Shown one piece after another: positions 8,484 through 17,221 of a stretch of 64,000 nt of DNA. The DNA is taken from positions 2,480,001 to 2,544,000 of the forward strand of contig CP176050.1 in assembly GCA_046199005.1 (NCBI GenBank). The letters run 5' to 3'. The position numbers were made by a program, and so were the translations under genes. Within the stretch, counting starts at the first letter, position 1. Each line of letters starts with the position of its first letter. The notes beneath the pieces are model-generated. The model saw only the letters and a list, made by a program, of their open reading frames with translations, had not been told where the DNA came from and did no database searches. The DNA is from Ascidiimonas sp046199005. GTDB lineage: Bacteria > Bacteroidota > Bacteroidia > Flavobacteriales > Flavobacteriaceae.

Positions 8484-9302
8484 ATGTCTACCGCTAAGAA
8501 AGAATACAAACGAGTAACTGTCAAATCACTCACGGAAATGAAACGTCAGGGTGAAAAAATATCAATGCTAACATCTTATGATTATTCCATGGCAAAGATC
8601 GTAGACGGATCTGGCGTAGATGTCATACTTGTAGGGGATTCTGCAAGTAATGTAATGGCAGGACATGAAACCACTCTTCCAATTACACTTGATCAAATGA
8701 TCTATCATGCATCCTCTGTAATAAGGGCGGTAGAAAGAGCTCTCGTGGTGGTCGACATTCCATTTGGGAGTTATCAATCAGACCCAAAGGAAGCGTTGCG
8801 TTCTGCCATACGAATTATGAAAGAAAGTGGTGCGCACGCGGTTAAATTGGAAGGCGGTAAAGAAATTAAAGAATCTGTAAAGCGAATTCTTAATGCCGGT
8901 ATACCGGTGATGGGACATTTAGGTTTAACGCCTCAATCAATTTATAAATTTGGAACCTATACCGTAAGAGCTAAAGAAAAAGAAGAAGCTCAGAAGCTCG
9001 TAGAAGATGCCATTATGTTAGAAAAAATGGGATGCTTCGGAATCGTTCTTGAAAAGATACCTGCTGCGCTTACGAAAAAAGTATCTGAGAAACTTACCAT
9101 ACCAACTATAGGAATAGGTGCTGGAAAGTATGCAGATGGTCAGGTATTGGTCATACATGATTTGTTGGGAATCACTCACGAATTTAATCCTCGGTTTCTA
9201 AGAAGATATATGAATCTTTACGAAGAAATGACCCAGGCTATTACCCAATATGTAGATGACGTAAAGACACGTGATTTTCCCAGTGAGGAAGAGCAGTATT
9301 AA
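8484..9302 (+). CDS. panB: 3-methyl-2-oxobutanoate hydroxymethyltransferase
   Basis: First step of pantothenate synthesis: transfers a hydroxymethyl group from methylene-THF to 2-oxoisovalerate to give ketopantoate. The 272 residues match the PanB family throughout: SMLTSYDYSMAKIVDGSGVDVILVGDSASNV near 27-57 (Mg-binding DS), VKLEGG, PVMGHLGLTPQS near 140, and IPTIGIGAGKYADGQVLVIHDLLG near 205. The substrate 2-oxoisovalerate comes from the valine pathway encoded at 20-25 kb. It is followed after 12 bases by a pseudouridine synthase gene, so the two are probably co-transcribed. Confidence 0.97.
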   Translation: MSTAKKEYKRVTVKSLTEMKRQGEKISMLTSYDYSMAKIVDGSGVDVILVGDSASNVMAGHETTLPITLDQMIYHASSVIRAVERALVVVDIPFGSYQSDPKEALRSAIRIMKESGAHAVKLEGGKEIKESVKRILNAGIPVMGHLGLTPQSIYKFGTYTVRAKEKEEAQKLVEDAIMLEKMGCFGIVLEKIPAALTKKVSEKLTIPTIGIGAGKYADGQVLVIHDLLGITHEFNPRFLRRYMNLYEEMTQAITQYVDDVKTRDFPSEEEQY

Positions 9303-9314
9303 GTATTCTTTTTA

Positions 9315-10031
9315 ATGGCAGCTACTCGCACGCATAAATCCAATCTTCAAATATTGTATGAAGACAATCACTTGATCGCAATAAATAAAAGATGCGGTGA
9401 TATTGTACAGGGAGATCAAACCGGAGATCTGCCATTAAGCGAAATTGTAAAAAGTTATATCAAAGAAAAATACAGCAAAGAAGGGAATGTTTACTTAGGA
9501 GTGATCCATCGTCTGGACAGACCTACCTCTGGTGTGGTTATTTTTGCGCGAACATCAAAAGCATTATCACGAATGAATACCCTTTTCAAAGAAAGGCAAA
9601 CTGAAAAGTCATATTGGGCCATCGTGAAAAAAACTCCTGAAAAACGTGCCGGCACACTCATTCACTGGTTAAAGAGAAATCAAAAGAAAAATGTATCAAC
9701 AGCCTTTGACAAAGAAGTAAATGACAGTAAAAAAGCGGTTTTAGATTATAAAATAGTGAGCTCCTCTGATAGATATACCCTACTCCAGGTAAATTTGCAA
9801 ACCGGAAGACATCACCAGATTCGAGTTCAATTAGCTAAAATAGGAAGTCCTATTAAAGGCGATCTAAAATATGGTTATTCGAGAAGCAACCCAGATGCAG
9901 GAATCGATTTGCATTCCAGAAGTCTTTCTTTCATGCATCCGGTGAAAAAAGAACTGGTTAAAATCGTTGCGCCAGTTCCTAATACTGTATTATGGCAGTA
10001 TTTTGAAAAAGATATCATCGAAAAGACCTGA
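9315..10031 (+). CDS. RluA-family RNA pseudouridine synthase
   Basis: A 238-residue pseudouridine synthase of the RluA/RluD superfamily. The catalytic motif HRLDRPTSG contains the nucleophilic aspartate D68, and the TGRHHQIRVQLAKIGSPIKGD segment (near 165-185) is the second family signature. There is no N-terminal S4 domain, so it resembles the short RluA-like forms. The target uridine (rRNA or tRNA) cannot be inferred. It lies 12 bases after panB, and its 3' end overlaps by 17 bases the 3' end of the convergent EamA transporter gene. Confidence 0.9.
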   Translation: MAATRTHKSNLQILYEDNHLIAINKRCGDIVQGDQTGDLPLSEIVKSYIKEKYSKEGNVYLGVIHRLDRPTSGVVIFARTSKALSRMNTLFKERQTEKSYWAIVKKTPEKRAGTLIHWLKRNQKKNVSTAFDKEVNDSKKAVLDYKIVSSSDRYTLLQVNLQTGRHHQIRVQLAKIGSPIKGDLKYGYSRSNPDAGIDLHSRSLSFMHPVKKELVKIVAPVPNTVLWQYFEKDIIEKT

Positions 10032-10875
10032 TTCCTTCAAGGACTACGGATGCCAATATGAGTGCTCCCCCAATGATCGTTTCCATAGCAGGATATTCTC
10101 CTAAAAACAAAAAACCAATACAAATACCGTAAAGTGGTTGCAAGCTTCCCATGATGCTAGCCGTACTTACCGAAAAAAACCGAAAACTTACTACATACAA
10201 GCTATGTCCTATTGCTGTTGTGAGTAAGGCGAGTGTAGCAAGGGCCGGTAATTGTGTCCATACATCATCCAATGAATAAAATAATAAGAAGGGCATCAAA
10301 AAAATAATTACAACCACAAGCTGATACCACATGATAGCGGTGCCATGATAGTTGTTAATATGTTTTTTTACCAGAATATTACGCAATGCATAAAATAATG
10401 CCGAAATAACCCCTAAAAGCACTGCAAGTGTATGATCATTTTTGAAACTGAATTCTGGAACCAAAAAATAAATTCCCAATACGACAAGTAGTGCGAGCAG
10501 AAGCTGAAAAGGCTGAAATTTAGTTTTTAATAACAGAGGCTCCAGGAAAGTAGTGATCACGGGATAGGTAAAAATAGACAGCATACCAATAGCTACATTA
10601 GACAGTTGCAATGAATAGAAATAGGTGACCCAGTGAATTCCCATGAAAAGACCACTCAAAGCAATGCTTTTTAAGTCATTTCCTAAAGGTTTTAGAACAT
10701 TTATGCCTTTGTAACGACAAAATGCGTAGAGAAAAATTGCTGCGATCAATGCCCTGAAAAAAATGGTTACAGGCGGAACTGTAGTAATATATCTGCCTAA
10801 CGCTCCCGATGTACTAATAAAGAGCATCGAAAGATTTAAGATCACCAAATTTCTGGCATAGCCGGAAAGTCTCAT
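10015..10875 (-). CDS. DMT-superfamily (EamA) transporter
   Basis: A 286-residue inner-membrane protein with about ten hydrophobic segments in two homologous halves, the arrangement of EamA/DMT metabolite exporters (for example the segments beginning ILNLSMLFISTS and SIALSGLFMGIHWVTYFYSL in the first half, and VLLGVISALFYALRNILV in the second). The substrate is unknown. It starts directly after the stop of the 10876 gene, so the two are probably one transcription unit. Its last 17 bases overlap the convergent pseudouridine synthase gene. Confidence 0.88.
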   Translation of the reverse strand: MRLSGYARNLVILNLSMLFISTSGALGRYITTVPPVTIFFRALIAAIFLYAFCRYKGINVLKPLGNDLKSIALSGLFMGIHWVTYFYSLQLSNVAIGMLSIFTYPVITTFLEPLLLKTKFQPFQLLLALLVVLGIYFLVPEFSFKNDHTLAVLLGVISALFYALRNILVKKHINNYHGTAIMWYQLVVVIIFLMPFLLFYSLDDVWTQLPALATLALLTTAIGHSLYVVSFRFFSVSTASIMGSLQPLYGICIGFLFLGEYPAMETIIGGALILASVVLEGIRSFR

Positions 10876-12408
10876 TTACCGAATGAGTTTTTGAGATTTT
10901 TCGCGAATGATCTCTCCAATAGGTCTATTCTCTATTTTACTTTCTAGCCAAGAAATGATATCCAGATATAAAAATGCTCTTTTCTCATAAGGGTGATCTT
11001 CATATACCAGTAAACGATCATGAAGCTGTCTGAACGCGTCTTTTAGTTCATGTGGATAAATATCCCCCAGGTTTCTAAGAAAACGAATCATTTCATGCTG
11101 TACCGCCTGAAGATCATTCATCTTAAGCAAAAATTTATAGGTGCTCTTCAGTTGTACTTCCAGATGATAGTCCATCCCTGCTTCGTAATGGGCTACCAAA
11201 CTTAGCACTCTGGAGAAGCACATAAGGTCTTCACGCATGGTGAGCTTTTTATTTTCAATGATCTTCTTAAGATATTTAATACAGGTGCGATTATCTCCCA
11301 CCCCAAAATACAGACATGCAATTTTGTAGTAAAAAACCATGGCATGGTGCTCGTCTAATCTGTCTTTATGCTTCTTTAACCCAAGCAAAATCTCATCAAC
11401 AAGCCCTATCCCTTTCTCAAAATCACCCTCCAGAAATAGCAAATTCAATTTATTAAGATGTCTATAGAGAAAAGCCAGAGAGATCACATTATCGTTTTTA
11501 GGAAAACGATCGTCATCAATAGTCGCTTCCATCTTATTCAAGGTCTCTTTCATTTGTGTTTTATACTTGATAAAGAATAAAGACTCAAGCAAATAATGAT
11601 TTCCTTTTAAATAAAACACCGGATTTAAATAGATCATTCGAGGATGCTCGTAAAAGAGCGTTACCCACTTACTTGAAAATTTGAAACAGCTTAGGAAGTC
11701 CTGAGTGAGAAAACTGTACCATAAATGCGCATTGTACAACCAAAATTTCTCTCTAAATCCCATCTTTTCAAGACTAACTTCAGGTAAGCGCTCGTAGAAA
11801 TAATTCTGTACTTCTTTTAGTTCTTTATCATTTCTTACATACCCCATCTTCAACATCATACCGTAAAGTTGGAGAGATAAATTAGAAAGCTTACTGGTAA
11901 TCAAATTGAGTGTGCTAAATTCCTCTGCCTGGGTGGTAAGCTCGTCTGCCCTTCCAGAAATACTGCGAGTAATATACTGGGTTTCAATTAGTTTTTCGAG
12001 CTCTACAATCTCATACGCCGCCGTCTTTTCTTCATTCTCAATGGCAAGGCCTTTGGCTTTATCCAAAATTTTGAGACTTTGCTTATATAAACCTTTGTGG
12101 TAAAGAATTGTGGCAAAATCCATTTGTTCCCGTATTTGAATGCGTATATTTTGATGAACAGGATTCAAACGCAGACTAATAAGTATCTGTTTGTATAGAT
12201 GTGCTTTTAAATTGGATAGTTGTTGTTTTTTAACAATACCATTATTGATTATTACCTCCTCGGAATATTCATCCATTTTATCCATTTGATTGAATAACGC
12301 AAGAAATTTTGCATCCGCATTAACCCCTAATCTGCCTACATAAAGCTTAAATTGACGCTTTTCTGATTTGGAAAGAGATTTAACCAAAATGAATAATGAG
12401 TCTTTCAC
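10876..12408 (-). CDS. Conserved hypothetical helical (TPR-like) protein
   Basis: A 510-residue protein, rich in Leu, Lys and aromatic residues, with repeated helical hairpins that look like degenerate TPR units (for example ILYHKGLYKQSLKILDKAKGL and ACLYFGVGDNRTCIKYLKKI). It has no signal peptide or membrane segment. The N-terminus MKDSLFILVKSLSKSEKRQFK is typical of a protein I associate with flavobacteria but for which no function is known to me. It lies directly upstream of the EamA exporter gene on the same strand. A scaffold role is plausible from the fold only. Confidence 0.7.
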   Translation of the reverse strand: MKDSLFILVKSLSKSEKRQFKLYVGRLGVNADAKFLALFNQMDKMDEYSEEVIINNGIVKKQQLSNLKAHLYKQILISLRLNPVHQNIRIQIREQMDFATILYHKGLYKQSLKILDKAKGLAIENEEKTAAYEIVELEKLIETQYITRSISGRADELTTQAEEFSTLNLITSKLSNLSLQLYGMMLKMGYVRNDKELKEVQNYFYERLPEVSLEKMGFREKFWLYNAHLWYSFLTQDFLSCFKFSSKWVTLFYEHPRMIYLNPVFYLKGNHYLLESLFFIKYKTQMKETLNKMEATIDDDRFPKNDNVISLAFLYRHLNKLNLLFLEGDFEKGIGLVDEILLGLKKHKDRLDEHHAMVFYYKIACLYFGVGDNRTCIKYLKKIIENKKLTMREDLMCFSRVLSLVAHYEAGMDYHLEVQLKSTYKFLLKMNDLQAVQHEMIRFLRNLGDIYPHELKDAFRQLHDRLLVYEDHPYEKRAFLYLDIISWLESKIENRPIGEIIREKSQKLIR

Positions 12409-12569
12409 GGTGATTGTTATTGTAAAATAATATATTTATAAACCTGATTACCAGATAGATATGTCTCAAAAAAAATAATTAAACGTTGTAACTATATATA
12501 AAAGATGAACCTCTAATAAGCGTACAAAATATAAATTCGTAAAGTTAATAAGAAATTTATCGATTACTT

Positions 12570-13742
12570 ATGAAAAAAGATAAAGTCCAAATATTTGATA
12601 CCACACTTAGAGACGGGGAGCAAGTACCGGGATGTAAACTAAATACTGAGCAGAAACTCATTATTGCACAACGACTTGATGAGTTAGGGGTAGACGTGAT
12701 TGAAGCTGGATTTCCTATCTCAAGCCCGGGAGACTTTCACTCGGTAAGTGAGATTTCTAAAATAGTTAAAAACGCCACCGTTTGCGGACTCACAAGAGCC
12801 GTAAAAAAAGATATTGAGGTTGCCGCAGAGGCTTTGAAGTACGCTAAAAAACCTAGGATTCACACAGGAATCGGAACTTCTGATTCTCATATTAAATATA
12901 AATTCAACAGCAGTCGTGAAGAAATTCTCGAACGTGCGGTGGAGGCAGTTGCATTCGCAAAGACTTTTGTTGATGATGTTGAATTCTATGCAGAAGATGC
13001 GGGAAGAACAGATAATGAATTTTTAGCGCAAATATGCAGTGCAGTTATCGCTGCGGGAGCAACCGTTCTTAATATTCCGGATACCACAGGATACTGCTTG
13101 CCGGAAGAGTATGGAGCAAAAATGAAATATTTGAAAGATCACGTAATTGATATTGACAAAGCAATCCTGTCTTGTCACTGTCATAATGATCTTGGGCTTG
13201 CTACGGCAAATTCAATTTCCGGAGTGATCAATGGAGCCCGACAAATAGAGTGTACCATTAACGGAATTGGGGAAAGAGCCGGAAATACATCGCTCGAAGA
13301 GGTCGTGATGATCTTACGTCAGCATCCGTACTTAAATCTGGATACAGGCATTAATTCAAGTCTTCTTTATGATACCAGCCAAATGGTTTCTAACAGTATG
13401 TGTATGCCCGTACAGCCTAATAAGGCGATTGTTGGGGCCAACGCCTTTGCGCACAGCTCTGGAATTCATCAGGACGGAGTAATTAAAAATCGTGAAACCT
13501 ACGAAATTATTGATCCGGCAGACGTAGGTGTTACAGAATCTGCTATCGTATTAACAGCAAGAAGTGGGAGAGCTGCTCTTGCTTACCGAGCAAAAAACGT
13601 AGGATACGATCTTACCAAATTACAGTTAGATGTGGTTTATGAGGAGTTCCTGAAGTTTGCAGACCGTAAAAAACAAATTGAAGATCGGGACATACACGAG
13701 ATCATTTCGGTCTCAAATATTTCTAAGATAAGCGTTGCTTAA
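12570..13742 (+). CDS. leuA: 2-isopropylmalate synthase, short form
   Basis: Condenses acetyl-CoA with 2-oxoisovalerate, the first step of leucine synthesis. The TIM-barrel catalytic domain shows DTTLRDGEQ (near 10-18), the metal-binding CHCHNDLGLATAN and NGIGERAGN. The protein is only 390 residues and stops about where the roughly 120-residue C-terminal leucine-sensing domain of long LeuA enzymes would begin, so classical allosteric feedback may be missing. It heads the tight operon leuA-leuC-leuD-leuB. Homocitrate synthase or citramalate synthase are relatives, but the operon makes LeuA the natural call. Confidence 0.93.
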   Translation: MKKDKVQIFDTTLRDGEQVPGCKLNTEQKLIIAQRLDELGVDVIEAGFPISSPGDFHSVSEISKIVKNATVCGLTRAVKKDIEVAAEALKYAKKPRIHTGIGTSDSHIKYKFNSSREEILERAVEAVAFAKTFVDDVEFYAEDAGRTDNEFLAQICSAVIAAGATVLNIPDTTGYCLPEEYGAKMKYLKDHVIDIDKAILSCHCHNDLGLATANSISGVINGARQIECTINGIGERAGNTSLEEVVMILRQHPYLNLDTGINSSLLYDTSQMVSNSMCMPVQPNKAIVGANAFAHSSGIHQDGVIKNRETYEIIDPADVGVTESAIVLTARSGRAALAYRAKNVGYDLTKLQLDVVYEEFLKFADRKKQIEDRDIHEIISVSNISKISVA

Positions 13743-13743
13743 A

Positions 13744-15126
13744 ATGAAAAAAACTCTTTTTGATAAGGTCTGGGATGCACATGTGGTAGATACGGTTGAA
13801 AACGGACCTCAGATATTATATATAGACAAACATTTAATTCACGAAGTAACCAGTCCGCAAGCTTTTGAAGAACTCGAAAAGCGGGATATTCCGGTTTTCA
13901 GACCCGATCAGGTAGTTGCCACGGCAGATCATAACGTTCCTACCAAAGACCAACATTTACCTATAAAAGACCTCCTTTCTAAAAAACAAGTGGAACAACT
14001 TACCGCCAATTGTCAAAAGCATGGTATTACGCTGTACGGATTAGGTCATAAATATCAGGGAATCGTTCACGTCATGGCACCGGAACTGGGGATCACTCAA
14101 CCCGGTATGACCATTGTTTGCGGTGATAGTCACACCTCGACACATGGAGCATTCGGTACTATTGCATTTGGTATAGGTACGAGCCAGGTCGCTCAGGTGT
14201 TTGCCAGCCAGTGCCTGCTGCTCAACAAACCTAAGAAAATGAGGGTTAATGTCAACGGCAAATTGGCGAAAGGGGTGCTGCCTAAGGATGTTATTCTCTA
14301 CATTATCGCCAAACTAGGCACGAATTCAGGAACAGGTTATTTTGTGGAATATGCCGGAGATGTTTTTGAAAATATGAGTATGGAAGGTCGTATGACCGTT
14401 TGCAATATGAGTATTGAAATGGGTGCAAGAGGTGGAATGATCGCTCCCGATCAAACTACTTTTGATTATGTAAAAGGTAGAGAATTTGCGCCGAAGGGTG
14501 CCGACTTTGAAGCGAAAAAAGCATTTTGGGAGACACTGAAAACCGATGAGGGTGCTGTTTTTGATCAGGAATACAATTTTGATGCTTCAGATATTTATCC
14601 CATGGTCACCTATGGTACCAATCCTGGTATGGGAATCAAAATCAATGAACCTATTCCTGACATTGAGGACGCCTCTTTCGAAAAGTCTTTGGCGTATATG
14701 GGTTTTAAAAAAGGAGAGCACCTTCTGGACAAAAAGATCAACTATGTTTTTATAGGAAGTTGCACCAACTCGCGAATTGAAGATTTTAGAGTCGTCGCAG
14801 ATTACATCAAGGGAAAGCAAAAGGCAGCCAATGTAAACGCGCTTATCGTTCCCGGCTCTCAGCAAGTCGCAAAACAGATCGTAGAAGAAGGTCTGGATGT
14901 AGTATTCGCTTCCGCTGGGTTTGAAATACGACAGCCTGGATGCTCTGCATGCCTCGGAATGAATGAAGATAAAATTCCTGCAGGAGAGTACTGCGTATCT
15001 ACTTCTAATAGAAATTTTGAAGGACGACAGGGACAAGGAGCAAGAACCATTCTTGCCAGTCCGCTAGTAGCCGCCGCCACCGCCGTAGAAGGAAAACTTA
15101 TTGATATAAGCAAACAGCTCAATTAA
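13744..15126 (+). CDS. leuC: 3-isopropylmalate dehydratase large subunit
   Basis: Aconitase-family [4Fe-4S] enzyme subunit that isomerises 2- to 3-isopropylmalate together with LeuD. The cluster-binding cysteines are visible in GSCTNSRIEDF and in QPGCSACLGMN; the substrate-binding GDSHTSTHGAFG is near residue 130. Start choice: an upstream TTG at 13735 would overlap leuA, while the ATG at 13744 sits two bases after the leuA stop and gives the usual MKKTLFDKVWDAHVV. Length 460 residues, as expected. leuD follows after one base. Confidence 0.97.
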   Translation: MKKTLFDKVWDAHVVDTVENGPQILYIDKHLIHEVTSPQAFEELEKRDIPVFRPDQVVATADHNVPTKDQHLPIKDLLSKKQVEQLTANCQKHGITLYGLGHKYQGIVHVMAPELGITQPGMTIVCGDSHTSTHGAFGTIAFGIGTSQVAQVFASQCLLLNKPKKMRVNVNGKLAKGVLPKDVILYIIAKLGTNSGTGYFVEYAGDVFENMSMEGRMTVCNMSIEMGARGGMIAPDQTTFDYVKGREFAPKGADFEAKKAFWETLKTDEGAVFDQEYNFDASDIYPMVTYGTNPGMGIKINEPIPDIEDASFEKSLAYMGFKKGEHLLDKKINYVFIGSCTNSRIEDFRVVADYIKGKQKAANVNALIVPGSQQVAKQIVEEGLDVVFASAGFEIRQPGCSACLGMNEDKIPAGEYCVSTSNRNFEGRQGQGARTILASPLVAAATAVEGKLIDISKQLN

Positions 15127-15127
15127 A

Positions 15128-15718
15128 ATGGAAAAATTCACGAAACTCATATCAACTGCAGTTCCTTTGCCTATTGAAAATATAGATACGGATCAAATTA
15201 TTCCCGCGAGGTTCTTAAAGGCAACAGACAAGTTAGGTTTTGGTAATAATTTATTCCGGGACTGGCGGTTTCATAAAGATGGTACTGAGGTGAAAGACTT
15301 TGTACTGAACAAACCCCAATATTCCGGAAGCATTTTATTAGCTGGTAATAATTTTGGTTGTGGTTCCAGTCGGGAACATGCAGCTTGGGCTTTGGCCGGT
15401 TACGGATTTAAAGTGGTCATATCTAGTTATTTTGCGGATATTTTTAAGGGAAATGCATTGAATAACGGAATTTTACCCATTCAAATATCACCTCAGTTCT
15501 TGAATAATGCGATGACCGCTGTAAGTCAAAATCCTTCTACCGAACTGATCGTAGATCTTGAGAACCAAACGGTTTCCATTAGAAGTTCGATGTCTTTTGA
15601 AGATTTTGAAATTGACCCTTTTAAAAAAATCTGCCTGATGAATGGTTATGACGATATTGATTATTTAATCAATAATCAGGAAAAGATCATAGCCTTCGAA
15701 AAGCAAAAAACATATTAA
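15128..15718 (+). CDS. leuD: 3-isopropylmalate dehydratase small subunit
   Basis: Swivel-domain subunit (196 residues) of isopropylmalate isomerase. Family signatures are PLPIENIDTDQIIPARFLK near the N-terminus and GNNFGCGSSREHAAWAL near 75-91. It begins one base after the leuC stop, and leuB follows 14 bases later, so translation of the operon is probably coupled. Confidence 0.97.
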   Translation: MEKFTKLISTAVPLPIENIDTDQIIPARFLKATDKLGFGNNLFRDWRFHKDGTEVKDFVLNKPQYSGSILLAGNNFGCGSSREHAAWALAGYGFKVVISSYFADIFKGNALNNGILPIQISPQFLNNAMTAVSQNPSTELIVDLENQTVSIRSSMSFEDFEIDPFKKICLMNGYDDIDYLINNQEKIIAFEKQKTY

Positions 15719-15732
15719 AGTAATTCGCTAAA

Positions 15733-16851
15733 ATGAAATTAAAAATTGCTGTATTATCCGGAGATGGGATTGGTCCTGAAGTAACCAGTCAGGCAATAAA
15801 AACCCTGGATGCTGTTGCAGAAAACTTTGGGCATACTTTCGAATACACAACCGCACTGGTTGGAGCCATTGCTATTGAAAAGACAGGAAATCCACTACCC
15901 GAAGAAACACTAGATATTTGTGAATCCAGCGACGCAGTATTGTTTGGAGCAATTGGAGATCCCAAGTATGACAACGACCCTTCTGCGAAGGTTCGCCCGG
16001 AGCAGGGACTTCTTCGCTTGCGAAAATCATTAGGGTTATTTACCAATATAAGGCCGGTAAAGGCATACCCCACATTGGTGGAAAAGTCGCCTTTGAAACC
16101 TGATATATTGGAAGGAACAGACTTCACGATTTACCGTGAACTTACCGGCGGAATTTACTTTGGAGAAAAAAAATTGAGTGATGACGGTACCGTTGCTTCC
16201 GATCTTTGTGAATATTCTGAAAAAGAAATAGAAAGAATCGCCCATCTAGCCTTTAAGGCTGCCAGAAAGCGACGTAATAAGCTTACACTTGTAGATAAAG
16301 CTAATGTATTGGAAACTTCAAGATTATGGCGTAAAGTCGTAACTGAAATAGGAAAAAGTTATAAAGATGTTGCTTTAGACTTTCTTTTTGTTGACAATGC
16401 AGCCATGCAAATGATCTTAAATCCAAGTCAGTTTGATGTTATATTAACCGAAAATATGTTCGGTGACATTATTTCTGATGAAGGAAGTGTGATTGGAGGT
16501 TCCATCGGATTACTCGCCTCTGCTTCCGTAGGTGAAGAAAACGCTTTATTTGAGCCTATTCATGGTTCCTATCCGCAGGCAAAAGGAAAAGACATTGCAA
16601 ATCCTATCGCGAGCATTCTTTCGGCTGCCATGCTATTGGAGCATTTCGGATTGATCGAAGAAGCAGCACTGGTAAATAAAGCGGTTGAAAAATCATTAGA
16701 ACACAATATTGTAACTCCGGATATCGACGCAGAGAGCGGTTACGGAACACTCAAAGTCGGAGATTTTATTGCTAATTATATTCTCAATACTGATGGCGAA
16801 TTGAGGCTCAATCAAGAGAACATCAATTTCGGTCAGTCTACCATTATTTAA
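15733..16851 (+). CDS. leuB: 3-isopropylmalate dehydrogenase
   Basis: NAD-dependent oxidative decarboxylase that converts 3-isopropylmalate to 2-oxoisocaproate. At 372 residues it is of normal length. Signatures: LSGDGIGPEV (8-17), the substrate arginines in VRPEQGLLRLRKSLGLF, the TIYRELTGGIYFG loop, and DNAAMQMILNPSQFDVILTENMFGDIISDE with the metal-binding aspartates. Last gene of the leu operon, followed by a strong terminator. Confidence 0.97.
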   Translation: MKLKIAVLSGDGIGPEVTSQAIKTLDAVAENFGHTFEYTTALVGAIAIEKTGNPLPEETLDICESSDAVLFGAIGDPKYDNDPSAKVRPEQGLLRLRKSLGLFTNIRPVKAYPTLVEKSPLKPDILEGTDFTIYRELTGGIYFGEKKLSDDGTVASDLCEYSEKEIERIAHLAFKAARKRRNKLTLVDKANVLETSRLWRKVVTEIGKSYKDVALDFLFVDNAAMQMILNPSQFDVILTENMFGDIISDEGSVIGGSIGLLASASVGEENALFEPIHGSYPQAKGKDIANPIASILSAAMLLEHFGLIEEAALVNKAVEKSLEHNIVTPDIDAESGYGTLKVGDFIANYILNTDGELRLNQENINFGQSTII

Positions 16852-16870
16852 TTGATTGGTTTTTTAGTAG

Positions 16871-16900
16871 AAAGCCTGGTATGAATTCATACCAGGCTTT
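16871..16900 (+). terminator. Terminator of the leu operon
   Basis: AAAGCCTGGTATG / CATACCAGGCTTT forms a long perfect stem followed by TATTT, 20 bases after the leuB stop. Confidence 0.8.
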
Positions 16901-16957
16901 TATTTGTAAATTTACATTTTTTGTGGTAAATTACTTATAAATTTAAAACTCTGAACA

Positions 16958-17143
16958 ATGAAAAAAAAGAAATTATCCAGTGTGAAGTTACGACTAAACA
17001 AAACCAAAGTCTCAAAAATGAGTAGCCTTAAACTTAAAGGAGGTACGTTACAGTCTCTTGATCCAGATACCCTTTCCTGTGGAGGCACAAGGCATTGTGG
17101 ATCAACCTTATATTCCTGGAATTATCAGGTTCCTTGCTATTGA
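16958..17143 (+). CDS. GG-leader, Cys-containing peptide precursor
   Basis: A 61-residue precursor of the same family as those at 4941 and 5293: basic leader (MKKKKLSSVKLRLNKTKVSK), then LKLKGGT, and a core of about 30 residues with three Cys and several Ser/Thr that ends in VPCY. It sits alone between the leu terminator and its own terminator, between two converging amino-acid operons. No processing or transport gene is nearby. It is an orphan precursor of a putative lanthipeptide-type product; the modification is not known. Confidence 0.72.
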   Translation: MKKKKLSSVKLRLNKTKVSKMSSLKLKGGTLQSLDPDTLSCGGTRHCGSTLYSWNYQVPCY

Positions 17144-17159
17144 TCGAATATTTGAATGC

Positions 17160-17204
17160 AAAAGCTTCCGTTTTTCTCAATTTTCCAGAGAAACGGAAGC
17201 TTTT
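17160..17204. terminator. Terminator shared by the peptide gene and the ilv operon
   Basis: AAAAGCTTCCGTTT...CTC pairs with GAGAAACGGAAGCTTTT with a two-base bulge, followed on plus by ATTTTTTT. It lies between the peptide gene (plus) and the end of gapN (minus, stop at 17222), so it can serve both. Confidence 0.75.
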
Positions 17205-17221
17205 ATTTTTTTCATCACTAT

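Noticed and set aside
14587..15036. 149-codon minus-strand ORF inside leuC
   Set aside because: It is a shadow of leuC in another frame, with no domain or sensible composition; leuC is complete and in its operon.
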